From contig FODP01000013.1 of assembly GCA_900110395.1 (NCBI GenBank), forward strand, positions 186,001-250,000: a stretch of DNA of 64,000 bases, written 5' to 3'. This document shows, in pieces, positions 41,546-51,062 of this stretch. The notes beneath the pieces were generated by a model that did no database searches, was not told the origin of the DNA, and worked only from the letters and a program-made list of their open reading frames with translations. Position numbers and translations under genes: made by a program. This stretch comes from Rhodospirillales bacterium URHD0017 (GTDB lineage: Bacteria; Pseudomonadota; Alphaproteobacteria; Reyranellales; Reyranellaceae). Positions within the stretch are counted from its first letter, which is position 1. Every line of letters starts with the position of its first letter.

Positions 41546-44500
41546 TCACCAGCTCATGCGCAAGCCAGCCGTGAGCGCGTGATTGTCGGTGCCCGAGCCG
41601 AGCTCGCCGTCGTAGCGCAGGTAGAGCTGCGTCGCCGCCGCGATGTTGGTCATGGCCGAGAAGCCGACGATCGCCGCATCACGCGTCGGCGTGGCGCCAT
41701 AGACCGTGAACGACGCCGAGGGCGCGCCGGCGAACGATGCCGTGACCGGCCGGCCGGTGTAGGCGTATTCGTGCTGCCAGCCCAGGCGAAGGCTGAGGCC
41801 GAACGAGCCGATCGTGCTGCCCAGCTCCGCGCCCAGCACGGTACGCACCGAGTTCGTGGTCTGCTGCGCCACGTTGAGGTTGAGCGCGTTCGCCCCGCTT
41901 TCCATGAAGGCGTTCTGTGATGTGATGCTGGTCTGGAAACGGGCGAACGGTGTGACCGACGCCATGTCCCAGAGACCGAGCTTGTAGCCGGTCTCGACCT
42001 GCGCCAGGAACTGGTTCGCCCCCGTGCTGCCGCTCGCCGTGCGCTGCTGCAGGCCAGGGATCAGGATCTGCCGCTGCATCTGGTTGCTGGAATAGGCGTA
42101 GCCCGCCAGCGCATCGGCGTAGAAGCCGGCCTGCGTGAAGGAACCATAGGCCGCAATGCTGACCGCATCGGTCCAACCCTGGCCCATGAAGCTGTTCACC
42201 CACTGCGTGCCGTGCGTGTAGCCGACGCCGATACCGACCAGGAAGCGCGGATCGAAGCGATAGTCGACGCCTGCCGCCGCGCCGCCGACATTGTAGGTGA
42301 GCGTCGAGCTGTTGCCGTCGCCCTGGACCGAGCCGAGTCCGCCCAGCCCGCTGATCCAGGCGCTGAGGAGACGCGCGTCGTCGCACGCCTCGACCTCGCA
42401 GGCTTGCGCCAGCGCCACGCGCGCCCCAGGGGCGGTGCCGCTGCGCGCCAGCGCCATCTGCTGGCCGAGCGTGTTCATGAACAGCGAGGCGTTGGCCACG
42501 TTGGTCGTGCCGAAGTCGGCATATTGCTGCCCGCTGATGGCGTCGAGCGCCCCCGGTCCCTGCGTGGTGCTGAGGCTCGCCAGGGCATTGATCACCGTCG
42601 CGTAGTCGCCGGTGGCATTGGCGAAGGTCTGGTCGAGGGCGGAGCCGACAGCGCGCTGGTTGGGCGTCAGGCCGCCGAAACCCGAGAAGGCATTGCCCTG
42701 CAGCGCCAGCGTCAGGAACACGTTGTTGGCGTCGTACGACAGCGACGGCGTCAGGAACGCGAAGTTGCTGGTGACGCCGGAGTAGGTGCCGGTGCGGCCG
42801 CCGGCGGCACTCAGGATGGTGTAGGTCGTGCCGGTGCCGTAGTTGCCGGGGGCGGCGATCACCTGGACCGTGGCGCCGTTGATGGTGGCGATGCCGCTGG
42901 CGCTGATGCGGTCGGCCTGGCCCTGGGCGTTGGCCTCGACGACATAGGCACCGCCGGTCTGGCTGAAGTTGCCGGCGACGTTCAGCGTGCCGATCGAGTT
43001 ACCGGGCGCGATGGTGGCGCCATTCGACACCAGCCCGCCGATCGTGCCGCTACCGCCGATCGTGCTGCCGCTGTTCAGGGTGACGATGCTGGCGAGCCTG
43101 CCGTTCACCACGAGGTTGCTGGCACTGACCGTGGTGGCGCCGCTGTACGTGTTGATTCCGCTCATGGTGAGCGTGCCGCCGCCCTGCAGGGTCATGCCGC
43201 CGGTGCCCGACATCACGCCGCCGTAGGTGCCGGAACCTGCCTGGTTGAAGATCACCAAGGCGTTGTTGAGGATGTTGCCCTGCAGGCTGGCCGTGTTGCC
43301 GATCAGCGCACCGCTCGAAACCGTCGTGCCGCCGCTGTAGCTGTTGTTGCCGGCGAGGGTGATCGTGCCGGTGCCGTTGATCAGCAGGCCGCCGGTGCCC
43401 GACATGTTGCCGGCATAGGTGCCGGTGCCTGCCTGATTGAACGCCACGGTGGCGTTGTTGACGATGTTGCCCTGCAGGCTCGAGGTCGTTCCCTGCAGGG
43501 TGCCCGCCGCCACCGTCGTGCCGCCAGAGTAGGTGTTGTTGCCGCCGAGGATCAGCGTGCCGAGGCCCGCCTTGGTCAGACCGCCGCTGCCGCTGATGGC
43601 GGAGGCCAGCGTGACGGTGTTGCCGTTGGTGTCGAGCGTGCCGCCGCCGGCACCGAGCGGCGCCAGCTGGCCCGAGATGTCGGTCGTGGTGCCGGTCGCC
43701 CACTGCAGGCCGCCGCCGTTCAGGGTGATCGCGCCGCTGCCGAAGTTGGCGGCCGACGCAAAATTGATCAGGCCGGCGTTGATCATGGTGCCGCCAGCGT
43801 AGGTGTTGATGCCCGTCAGCGTCAGCGTGCCCGTGCCGATCTTCACCAGCGCGGTGCCGCCACCGTCGCTGATGGTGCCGCTGAGGGTGGTCGAGAGATT
43901 GAGGCCGCCGATGGAGACCTGGGTGCCGCCGAGCGTGATGTTGGCGGCGCCCTCCAGGGAGCCGATCGACAGCGTGGCGTTGATGCCCGACAGGTCGACG
44001 GTGCCGGCGTTGGCGATAATCCGCGCGGTGGCGCCCGTCGCGTCGGCCGCGAAGCGCAGCGTCGCGCCGGCGCCGTTGACGGTGATGGTCGAGGTGCCGG
44101 CCGAGGCGTTGCTCGAGAACTGCACCAGGCTGTTGTTGTTGGTGATGGTCGCGCTGCCGGACGAGCTGTTGTCGGTGAAGGACAGAGTCGAACCGCCGTT
44201 CGACGTGATGGTGGCGGTGCCTCCCGTCGAGGTCTCGGTGAAGGTCAGGGCGCCATTGTTGGTGATGACTGCATTGCCGGTCGTCGAGCCGTTCTCGACT
44301 TGTATGAAGTTGTTGTTGGTTATCGTCGGTGCGTTGGACGAGTTGTTGACGATGCCGCCGCCGGTGAACTCGAACGTGCCGTTGTTGGTGAAGGAGTAGG
44401 CGGGCGCGCCTGCGTTGAACTGGAAGATGTCGACGGTCCGGCTGCCGGTGTTGATGCTGGTGATCGTCGAAGCGCCGAATGTGGCGGTATTGGTCGGGAC

Positions 44501-44668
44501 GGTGCCACCCGACCAGTTGGCGCTGTTGCCGAAAGTGCCGTTCACCGGCACGGCGAGCCAGGTCGCCGACTGGCCGAGCGCCGCAACGGGCGCAAGCGCC
44601 AGGGCCGACAGGGCAACTCCGCCCTGCCAGCCGATCAAGCGCCGCCCAAGTCGTGCCCTCGCGCTCAC
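41546..44668 (-). CDS. Autotransporter (type Va) with PATR repeats
   Basis: 1,040 aa from GTG 44668 (GGGG about 8 nt upstream), giving MSARARLGRR and a clean signal peptide ending AALGQ; TTG starts up to 44701 are possible. The passenger (about 35-700) is Asn/Thr/Gly-rich, with early valley-like NNG repeats and at least four autotransporter-associated beta-strand units (INTYAGGT, NNTYSGGTT, NNSYSGGTT, INTYSGATT). The C-terminal barrel (about 760-1,040) ends GLRMSW. Probably an adhesin; no protease motif was seen. Two cysteines (CEVECD region) sit near the barrel start. Confidence 0.88.
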   Translation of the reverse strand: MSARARLGRRLIGWQGGVALSALALAPVAALGQSATWLAVPVNGTFGNSANWSGGTVPTNTATFGASTITSINTGSRTVDIFQFNAGAPAYSFTNNGTFEFTGGGIVNNSSNAPTITNNNFIQVENGSTTGNAVITNNGALTFTETSTGGTATITSNGGSTLSFTDNSSSGSATITNNNSLVQFSSNASAGTSTITVNGAGATLRFAADATGATARIIANAGTVDLSGINATLSIGSLEGAANITLGGTQVSIGGLNLSTTLSGTISDGGGTALVKIGTGTLTLTGINTYAGGTMINAGLINFASAANFGSGAITLNGGGLQWATGTTTDISGQLAPLGAGGGTLDTNGNTVTLASAISGSGGLTKAGLGTLILGGNNTYSGGTTVAAGTLQGTTSSLQGNIVNNATVAFNQAGTGTYAGNMSGTGGLLINGTGTITLAGNNSYSGGTTVSSGALIGNTASLQGNILNNALVIFNQAGSGTYGGVMSGTGGMTLQGGGTLTMSGINTYSGATTVSASNLVVNGRLASIVTLNSGSTIGGSGTIGGLVSNGATIAPGNSIGTLNVAGNFSQTGGAYVVEANAQGQADRISASGIATINGATVQVIAAPGNYGTGTTYTILSAAGGRTGTYSGVTSNFAFLTPSLSYDANNVFLTLALQGNAFSGFGGLTPNQRAVGSALDQTFANATGDYATVINALASLSTTQGPGALDAISGQQYADFGTTNVANASLFMNTLGQQMALARSGTAPGARVALAQACEVEACDDARLLSAWISGLGGLGSVQGDGNSSTLTYNVGGAAAGVDYRFDPRFLVGIGVGYTHGTQWVNSFMGQGWTDAVSIAAYGSFTQAGFYADALAGYAYSSNQMQRQILIPGLQQRTASGSTGANQFLAQVETGYKLGLWDMASVTPFARFQTSITSQNAFMESGANALNLNVAQQTTNSVRTVLGAELGSTIGSFGLSLRLGWQHEYAYTGRPVTASFAGAPSASFTVYGATPTRDAAIVGFSAMTNIAAATQLYLRYDGELGSGTDNHALTAGLRMSW

Positions 44669-44772
44669 GTTGCACCCCAAAGCCGCCAAAGCATCCCCCA
44701 ATCAGCCACCACCCGCTAGCGTTGCGAGCCGGCAAAATCGGCCAATCAGCCGCTATTATCGGCCGGCAGCCC

Positions 44773-45789
44773 TCACTCGGCCGCCCGCGGCAATTCGTTG
44801 TCGGCCAGGCGAAAGCGCCGGCGGTAGTCGTGGGGCGTCACGCCCAGGCGGCGGATGAAGGCGCGACGCAGGTTGTTGGCCGATTCAAAGCCGCAGCGCG
44901 CGGCCACGACCTGGACCGACAACTGCGCCTCCTCGAACAGGCTGCGCGCGGCGTCGATGCGGATGCGCTCGACGAAGTCGCGCGGCGCCTCGCCGGTCTC
45001 CTCGACGAAGGCGCGGCGGAAGGAGCGCTCGCTCATGCGGGCGCGCTTTGCCAGCGCGCTCACGCTGAGATTGGCCGAGAGATGCTCGAGCGCCCACTCC
45101 TGGGCCTGCCGCACCGGCGGGCTGGCGGCGAACTGCGCCAGAAGGTGGTTGCTGAATTGCGACTGCCCGCCGGGCCGCTTGAGATAGGCGACCAGCGCGC
45201 GCGCCACCCGCAGCGACAGGATGCGTCCGTGATCTTCCTCGATCAGGCTGAGCGCGAGATCGATGCCGGTGGTGACGCCGGCGGAGGTGTAGACGTTGCC
45301 GTCCCGGACGTAGATGGCGTCGGCTTCGACAGAAACCTCGGGATAGCGGCGGCCGAGCTCATCCGCCAACGCCCAGTGCGTCGTCGCGCGCTTGCCGTCG
45401 AGCAGTCCGGCGGCCGCGAGCACGAAGGCGCCGGTGCAGATCGAGCCGCCGCGCCGGGCGCGCAGCCGGTTGGTCCGCAACCACGCCACCAGGCGCTGGT
45501 CGGACCTCGCCTCGGCCTGGCCGAAGCCGCCGGAAACCAGCAGCGTGTCGATCGGTCCCGCGATGTCGTCGAGCGCGACGGTAGGCGTGATCTCGATGCC
45601 GCCGAGCGACGTGGCAACCGGCGCCTTGGTCATGCCGGCGATCTCCAGCCGATAGAGCGACCGGCCCGCGGCATGGTTTGCCGTCGCGAAAGCTTCGAGC
45701 GGACCGAACACGTCCATCGCCGTGACACCCGGATAGACGAGCATGACGACCAAGCGTGACTCGACGGGCTGACTGGTGGCTTGTTGCAT
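44773..45789 (-). CDS. GlxA-type AraC regulator with DJ-1/PfpI domain
   Basis: 338 aa. The N-terminal PfpI/DJ-1-like domain (about 12-190) carries the nucleophile-elbow GGSICTGAFVLAAAGLLDG; the C-terminal AraC domain (about 230-325) has two helix-turn-helices (LAKRARMSERSFRRAF, VAARCGFESANNLRRAF). It probably senses a small metabolite. Targets unknown; 89 bp from the Bug gene on the same strand. Confidence 0.88.
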   Translation of the reverse strand: MQQATSQPVESRLVVMLVYPGVTAMDVFGPLEAFATANHAAGRSLYRLEIAGMTKAPVATSLGGIEITPTVALDDIAGPIDTLLVSGGFGQAEARSDQRLVAWLRTNRLRARRGGSICTGAFVLAAAGLLDGKRATTHWALADELGRRYPEVSVEADAIYVRDGNVYTSAGVTTGIDLALSLIEEDHGRILSLRVARALVAYLKRPGGQSQFSNHLLAQFAASPPVRQAQEWALEHLSANLSVSALAKRARMSERSFRRAFVEETGEAPRDFVERIRIDAARSLFEEAQLSVQVVAARCGFESANNLRRAFIRRLGVTPHDYRRRFRLADNELPRAAE

Positions 45790-45877
45790 CGCGCCGCATC
45801 TTGACTACCACAGGTGTCGACGCGCTTCGCCTTCTAACGATCGCCTGTCACGAAAACTACATCGCGACAGCGAAAAT

Positions 45878-46855
45878 CTACTGCGGTTCGATTTTTGCAA
45901 TCTCCACGTACTCCGCCCACTTGGCCCGCTCCTCGCGGTCCTGCGCGGCGCACTGCTCGAGCGTGAGCGGCCTGGCGGTCAGCGCAAACTCGTTGACCAA
46001 ACGATTCTGGATCTCGGGTGAGGTGATCGCCTCGTTGATCAGGGCGTTCAGTTTTTCCTGGATGGGAAGCGGCGTGGCCTTGGGCACGGCGACGGCGAGG
46101 AAACCCGTGCTGGTGAAGCCGGGGAAGGTCTCGGCAAGCGTCGGCAGATCGGGATAGAGCGGGCTGCGTTGCGGCAGGGTCAGTGCCAGGGGCCGCGCCT
46201 TGTTGGCCACCACCTGGCCGCGGCCGGCGGTGAGGTCGACGAACATGAACTGGATGGCGCCGGCATAGAGGTCGGTCCAGGCGTTGCCGATCGCCTTGTA
46301 AGCGACGGCCTGCCAGTCGACGCCGGCACGCTTGCCCAAGACTTCGGCGGGGACCTGGGAGCTGGCGTTGAAGTAGCCGAAGTTGAGCTTGCCGGGATTG
46401 GCCTTGGCGTAGGCGAGGAGATCATTGAGCGTCTTGTAGGGACTGTCGGCCGGCACGACGAGGAACGCGCCGCTCGAACCGATGACGCCCACCACCGAAA
46501 AGTCCTTCTCCGGGTCGTAGCCCGGGTTCCTGAACATGTGGATGTTGGCCGCGTTGGTCGAGGTGGTGGCCAGCATCAGCGTGTAGCCATCCGGTGCGGC
46601 GGCTTTTACCGCCAGCACGCCGACGATGCCGTTGGCGCCCGGCTTGTTCTCGACCACGAAGGGCTGACCGGTCTTGTCCTCGATGTACTTGCCGATCAAC
46701 CGCGAGGTGATGTCGCCCGAGCCGCCGGGCGCGAAGGGAACGATGATGCGGATGGCCTTGGTGGGATAGTCGCCTTGTGCAAGGGCCGGGAAAGCGGCGA
46801 AGGCGGGAAGGGCGAAGAGGGCGCGACGAGACAGCGGCATGCGAAACGAAGACAT
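45878..46855 (-). CDS. Bug-family tripartite tricarboxylate transporter substrate-binding protein
   Basis: 325 aa from ATG 46855; Tat-like or Sec signal (SRRALFALPAFAAFPALAQ). PTKAIRIIVPFAPGGSGDITSR and NKPGANGIVG are Bug hallmarks. The periplasmic receptor normally works with TctAB, which are absent here. Divergent from a CoA transferase (65-bp gap), a common pairing for carboxylate catabolism. The longer frame to 46930 is rejected for lack of a signal peptide. Confidence 0.9.
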   Translation of the reverse strand: MSSFRMPLSRRALFALPAFAAFPALAQGDYPTKAIRIIVPFAPGGSGDITSRLIGKYIEDKTGQPFVVENKPGANGIVGVLAVKAAAPDGYTLMLATTSTNAANIHMFRNPGYDPEKDFSVVGVIGSSGAFLVVPADSPYKTLNDLLAYAKANPGKLNFGYFNASSQVPAEVLGKRAGVDWQAVAYKAIGNAWTDLYAGAIQFMFVDLTAGRGQVVANKARPLALTLPQRSPLYPDLPTLAETFPGFTSTGFLAVAVPKATPLPIQEKLNALINEAITSPEIQNRLVNEFALTARPLTLEQCAAQDREERAKWAEYVEIAKIEPQ

Positions 46856-46920
46856 GCCCTGCAGTCTAAAGGAACGGCAGCGCGTGGACAGCGCAGCGCC
46901 TGCAGCCCTACCCTGCAGCC

Positions 46921-48120
46921 ATGGCAACATCCGGTCGTCCGCCCCTCGAGGGCATCCGTGTCGTCGATTTCTCTCGCGTGATCGCCGGGCCGATGTGCAC
47001 CCAGATCCTGTCGGACATGGGCGCCGAGGTGATCAAGATCGAGAATCCCGACGGCGGCGACGACACGCGCAAGGGCGCAGGCCCGCGGGCCGGTGGCGAG
47101 AGCCACTTCTTCATGACCTACAACCGCGGCAAGAAGAGCGTGGCGCTCGACTTCACCAAGTCCGACGGCCAGGCGGTGGTGGCGAAGCTGCTCGAGACGG
47201 CCGACGTGCTGGTGCAGAATTTTCGGCCGGGAGTGCCGAAGAAGTATGGCTTCGACTACAAGAGCATCCACGAGAAGCACCCACGGCTGATCTATCTGTC
47301 GATCTCGGCCTACGGACAGACCGGTCCGCTGTCGGACCGGCCGGGCTACGATCCTGTGCTGCAGGCCGAATCGGGGATGATGAGCGTCAATGGCGAGGCC
47401 AATGGCGAGGGCTTGCGGCATGCCATCGCCATCGTCGACACCATGACGGCGATCCACTCGGTGGCGGCGATCAATGCGGCGCTCTATGCCCGTACGTCGA
47501 CCGGCAAGGGCCAGCATATCGACCTCGCGCTCTATGACACGGCGCTGTCCAGCCTGGGCAACATGGGCTCGTACTACCTGATCGGCGGCGAGCAGCCGCG
47601 GCGCGCCGGCAACGGCCACTTTGCGTCGGCGCCCAACAGCTCGTTCGAGACCAAGAACGGCAAGATCTACATGGCCGTCGCCAACCAGAAGCTGTTCACC
47701 GACACCTGCAAGGCGCTCGGCCATCCCGAATGGGCGACCGATCCGCGCTTCGCCCAGCTCGCTGACCGCGTGGCCAACAAGCCCGAGCTCACGCGCATGA
47801 TGGAAGAGGTGCTGAAGACCGACACCAAGGAGAACTGGGGGAACAAGCTGCGCCACCTGCCGGCCGGCCCGATCCGCACCATGAAAGAGGCGCTCGACGA
47901 ACCCGAGGTCAAGCGCCGCGGCATGCTCAAGACCTATAAGCACAGCACGGCGGGCGAGGTGCCGATCATCGGCTCGAACTACCGCTTCTCCGACACGCCC
48001 GTGGACGACACCCGCCCGCCGCCGGTGCTGGGCGAGCATACGGATCAGGTGTTGGGCGAACTGGCGGGTCTCAGCGAGAAGGAGATCGCCGCGCTGAGGG
48101 AGAAGAAGGTGATTGGCTAG
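46921..48120 (+). CDS. CaiB/BaiF family III CoA transferase
   Basis: 399 aa. VVDFSRVIAGPMCTQILSDMGAEVIKIE opens the fold; catalytic Asp is D173 in AIVDTMTAI, and ARTSTGKGQHIDLALYD follows. It moves CoA between carboxylic acids; the substrate is unknown, perhaps that of the neighbouring Bug receptor. The stop lies two bases before a large palindrome. Confidence 0.92.
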   Translation: MATSGRPPLEGIRVVDFSRVIAGPMCTQILSDMGAEVIKIENPDGGDDTRKGAGPRAGGESHFFMTYNRGKKSVALDFTKSDGQAVVAKLLETADVLVQNFRPGVPKKYGFDYKSIHEKHPRLIYLSISAYGQTGPLSDRPGYDPVLQAESGMMSVNGEANGEGLRHAIAIVDTMTAIHSVAAINAALYARTSTGKGQHIDLALYDTALSSLGNMGSYYLIGGEQPRRAGNGHFASAPNSSFETKNGKIYMAVANQKLFTDTCKALGHPEWATDPRFAQLADRVANKPELTRMMEEVLKTDTKENWGNKLRHLPAGPIRTMKEALDEPEVKRRGMLKTYKHSTAGEVPIIGSNYRFSDTPVDDTRPPPVLGEHTDQVLGELAGLSEKEIAALREKKVIG

Positions 48121-48121
48121 C

Positions 48122-48180
48122 GGAGCGCGGACCTCCAGGTCCGCTCAGAATCATGATGCGGACCTGGAGGTCCGCGCTCC
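48122..48180. repeat. Perfect 23-bp inverted repeat with self-palindromic arms
   Basis: Arms 48122-48144 and 48158-48180 are exact reverse complements with a 13-nt loop; each arm also holds GCGGACCT-CC-AGGTCCGC, itself palindromic. It encodes the last residues and the stop of the convergent hydrolase and acts as a possible bidirectional terminator. Looks like a REP/RAYT-type element; no second copy is in the window. Confidence 0.85.
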
Positions 48181-48891
48181 ATTAAGCCACTTCCGCAAGA
48201 TCGTGTTCGTCTCCTCGGGCTTCTCCATCGTCACCAGATGCCCGCACTGCTCGACCACGATCAGTTCGCTGCCCTGGATGGCGCCCGCCATCTCCTCCGA
48301 CAGGAACAGCGGCGTCGCGGCGTCGTCGCGGCCACACACCACGACGGTCGGGCATTTGATCTTGGCCAAGTCGGGCCGCCGGTCGACGCGGATGGCCGCT
48401 AATTCCTCTTGGCGCTTGTAGATTTCTGCGCCGATCTCGCCGCACATCGTCATCACCTCGTCGACCAGCGCCTTGTCCGGCAGGCGATAGGCCGGGATGA
48501 AACGCGACATCTGCAGGCCCAGCACCAGCTCGAAATGGCCCTGGTTGGCGAGCCGGATGCGGGCCCGCCGGATCGCCCGCTCGCCCTCGTTCTGGCTCCG
48601 CATGCCGGTATCGAGCAGCGCCAGCCGGTCCACCCGGTCGGCCGCGATCTGCATGATCTCGACGGCCAGCATGCCGCCGAGCGAGAGGCCGGCCAGGGAA
48701 AACCTCTGTGCCGGCATCTGCGCCAGTACCCAGCGGGCCGCGCTGTCCCAGGTGTCCCAGACCGACAGGGGCGCCTGGCGCCAGTCCGGCACGACGATGT
48801 CGGCGTCGGCCGACAGGCCGGCGAGCTGGGCGGCGAAGAGCCTGGGCGAGCACAGCAAGCCGGGCACCAGGAGCACGGGTGTTTTAGCCAT
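48151..48891 (-). CDS. Alpha/beta hydrolase with repeat-derived C-terminus
   Basis: 246 aa. LLVPGLLCSPRLF, nucleophile GLSLGG, CGRDD (Asp) and CGHLVTME (His) give a complete triad, similar to haloperoxidase/MhpC-like hydrolases. The final NGARTSRSAS is translated from the palindromic repeat, suggesting that insertion replaced the original stop. Substrate unknown. Confidence 0.85.
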   Translation of the reverse strand: MAKTPVLLVPGLLCSPRLFAAQLAGLSADADIVVPDWRQAPLSVWDTWDSAARWVLAQMPAQRFSLAGLSLGGMLAVEIMQIAADRVDRLALLDTGMRSQNEGERAIRRARIRLANQGHFELVLGLQMSRFIPAYRLPDKALVDEVMTMCGEIGAEIYKRQEELAAIRVDRRPDLAKIKCPTVVVCGRDDAATPLFLSEEMAGAIQGSELIVVEQCGHLVTMEKPEETNTILRKWLNGARTSRSAS

Positions 48892-49060
48892 TCGTTCCTC
48901 CAGGCCCAGTCTCTGCTATGCTCCATATCGGGGCTCTATCCGATCTGCAATTGCCAACTTCGCCTTGACCTGCTGGGCGGCGTTCGCTGTATTTCGCGCC
49001 GGGGACTGGGGTTGATGGCGTAGCGACTGGAGACTGCATCAACGGCGACTTTTGGGATCG

Positions 49061-51049
49061 ATGACTCTTTCGAATTACTTCGCGCTGAACGTTGATCCAT
49101 CGCAGGCGCTGCCGGAGACCTACAACTATGGTCTCGTCCTGCTGTCGTACCTCGTCGCCGTCCTCGGCAGCTACGCCTTCCTGCAATTCGCCTCTCGCAT
49201 CGCCGAGCTGCGCGATGCCGGCCTTCGCTACAGCTGGCTGGTCATCGGCGCCATTGCCATGGGCGGCGGCATCTGGGCGATGCATTTCATCGGCATGCTG
49301 GCCCACGTCCTGCCGATCCCGGTGGCCTACGATCCCTGGGTCACCGCGCTCTCCATCGTGCCCGCCATCCTGGGCGCCGGCGTGGCCCTGCACGTCGTCG
49401 CCCGGCCGGTCATCACCACGAACCGCCTGCTGATCGGCGGCACGCTGATGGGCGTAGGCATCGGCGCCATGCACTACACCGGCATGATGGCGATGCAGGT
49501 CAACGCCCTGGTGCGCTACGACCCGATCCTGTTCGCCGCCTCGATCGTCGTCGCCATTCTGCTCGCCGTGCTGGCCCTGCAGGTGCGCCAGGTCATGAGC
49601 AAGCTCGATCTCATTCGCCTGCCCGCGGCCAGGGACGGCATCGGCGCGCTGATCATGGGCTTTGCCGTCACCGCCATGCACTACACGGCGATGGCCTCGA
49701 CCTACTGTTTCGCCACGCCTGGACCGGTTCGCACGCCGGTCGATCATTCGGTCTTCGCGGGTGTCACCGCCCTGATCGCCTCGCTGGTTCTGCTGCTCAC
49801 CATCGTCGCGGTGATGTTCGACCGGCGCGTGGCACAGGAGACGAGCAGCCACCGGCGCACCAGCGAGCAGCTCCTGCAGGCCCAGAAGATGGAGGCGGTC
49901 GGCCAGCTCACCGGCGGCGTGGCGCACGACTTCAACAACATCCTGACCATCGTGCTGGCCAACGCCGACGCCATCCTCGACGACGACAGCGTGCCGCCGC
50001 ACATCACCAAGCGCGCCCAGCGCATCTCCGACGCGGGCCAGAAGGCCTCCGAGCTCACCCGCCAGCTGCTCGCCTTCTCGCGCAAGCAGGTGCTGAAGCC
50101 CGAGATCTCCGACCTCAACGACCTCGTGGAAAGCACCGGCAGGCTGCTGCGGCGCACGCTCGGTGAGCACATCGTCGTGCAGACCGTCGCCGCCCCCAAC
50201 CTCTGGCCGATCTTTGTCGACCGCCCACAGGTCGAGACCGCATTGATCAACCTCTGCATCAACGCGCGCGATGCCATGCCGGCGGGCGGCCGCCTGACCG
50301 TCGAAACCCGCAACGTCACGCTCTCGTGGGACTACGTCGTGCGCCAGGAGGACGAGGTCGCGCCGGGCGACTACGCCATGCTGTCGGTCAGCGACACCGG
50401 TTCGGGTATGCCGCCCGACATCCGCCGGCGCGCCTTCGAGCCGTTCTTCACCACCAAGGAGGTGGGCAAGGGGACCGGCCTTGGCCTCAGCATGGTCTAC
50501 GGCTTCATCCGCCAGTCGAACGGCCATATCGAGATCACCAGCGAGGTCGGCCGCGGCACTACCGTGTGCATGTATTTCCCGCGCAGCGATCCGGCGACGG
50601 CCGCCGCACAGGCACCGCGCCGGCAAGCAATGCCGCGCGGCAGCGAGCGCATCCTGGTGGTCGAGGACGAGAAAGCCGTCCGCGCCATCGTCGGCGAGCA
50701 GCTCGGCAGTCTGGGCTACGACGTGAAGCTCGCCAAGGATGCCGACCAGGCGCTCGAGTTCCTGAAGGCACAAGGCTTCGATCTCGTTCTCACCGACGTC
50801 GTCATGCCGGGGCGGCTGAATGGCCGCGCACTCGCCGAGGAGGTCAAGCAGGCCTGGCCCGACACGCGCATCGTCTTCATGTCGGGCTATTCGGAGAACG
50901 CGCTGCTGCGCGACGGCCGCCTCGAAAGCGGCGTGATGCTTCTCGCCAAGCCTCACGTCAAAGCCGATCTTGCCAAGATCATCCGCGACGCGCTCGGCGG
51001 TAGCGGACACGATCGCTTCAGCTCGGCCGTCCACGGCCAGGCGTGGTAA
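49061..51049 (+). CDS. MHYT-domain hybrid sensor histidine kinase
   Basis: 662 aa from ATG 49061 (GGGA 4 nt upstream; TTG 49052 possible). The MHYT domain with seven helices (about 22-245) shows MHFIGM, MHYTGM and MHYTAM motifs, thought to bind copper and sense O2, CO or NO. Then HisKA H289 (GVAHDFNN), HATPase (GTGLGLSMVYGF) and a receiver with D579. Works with the PAS-receiver protein 13 bp downstream. Confidence 0.92.
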   Translation: MTLSNYFALNVDPSQALPETYNYGLVLLSYLVAVLGSYAFLQFASRIAELRDAGLRYSWLVIGAIAMGGGIWAMHFIGMLAHVLPIPVAYDPWVTALSIVPAILGAGVALHVVARPVITTNRLLIGGTLMGVGIGAMHYTGMMAMQVNALVRYDPILFAASIVVAILLAVLALQVRQVMSKLDLIRLPAARDGIGALIMGFAVTAMHYTAMASTYCFATPGPVRTPVDHSVFAGVTALIASLVLLLTIVAVMFDRRVAQETSSHRRTSEQLLQAQKMEAVGQLTGGVAHDFNNILTIVLANADAILDDDSVPPHITKRAQRISDAGQKASELTRQLLAFSRKQVLKPEISDLNDLVESTGRLLRRTLGEHIVVQTVAAPNLWPIFVDRPQVETALINLCINARDAMPAGGRLTVETRNVTLSWDYVVRQEDEVAPGDYAMLSVSDTGSGMPPDIRRRAFEPFFTTKEVGKGTGLGLSMVYGFIRQSNGHIEITSEVGRGTTVCMYFPRSDPATAAAQAPRRQAMPRGSERILVVEDEKAVRAIVGEQLGSLGYDVKLAKDADQALEFLKAQGFDLVLTDVVMPGRLNGRALAEEVKQAWPDTRIVFMSGYSENALLRDGRLESGVMLLAKPHVKADLAKIIRDALGGSGHDRFSSAVHGQAW

Positions 51050-51062
51050 AGGAGTAGGCCCG

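Noticed and set aside
42212..44719. 835-aa open frame opposite the autotransporter
   Set aside because: Shadow of a repetitive passenger domain; no domain seen.
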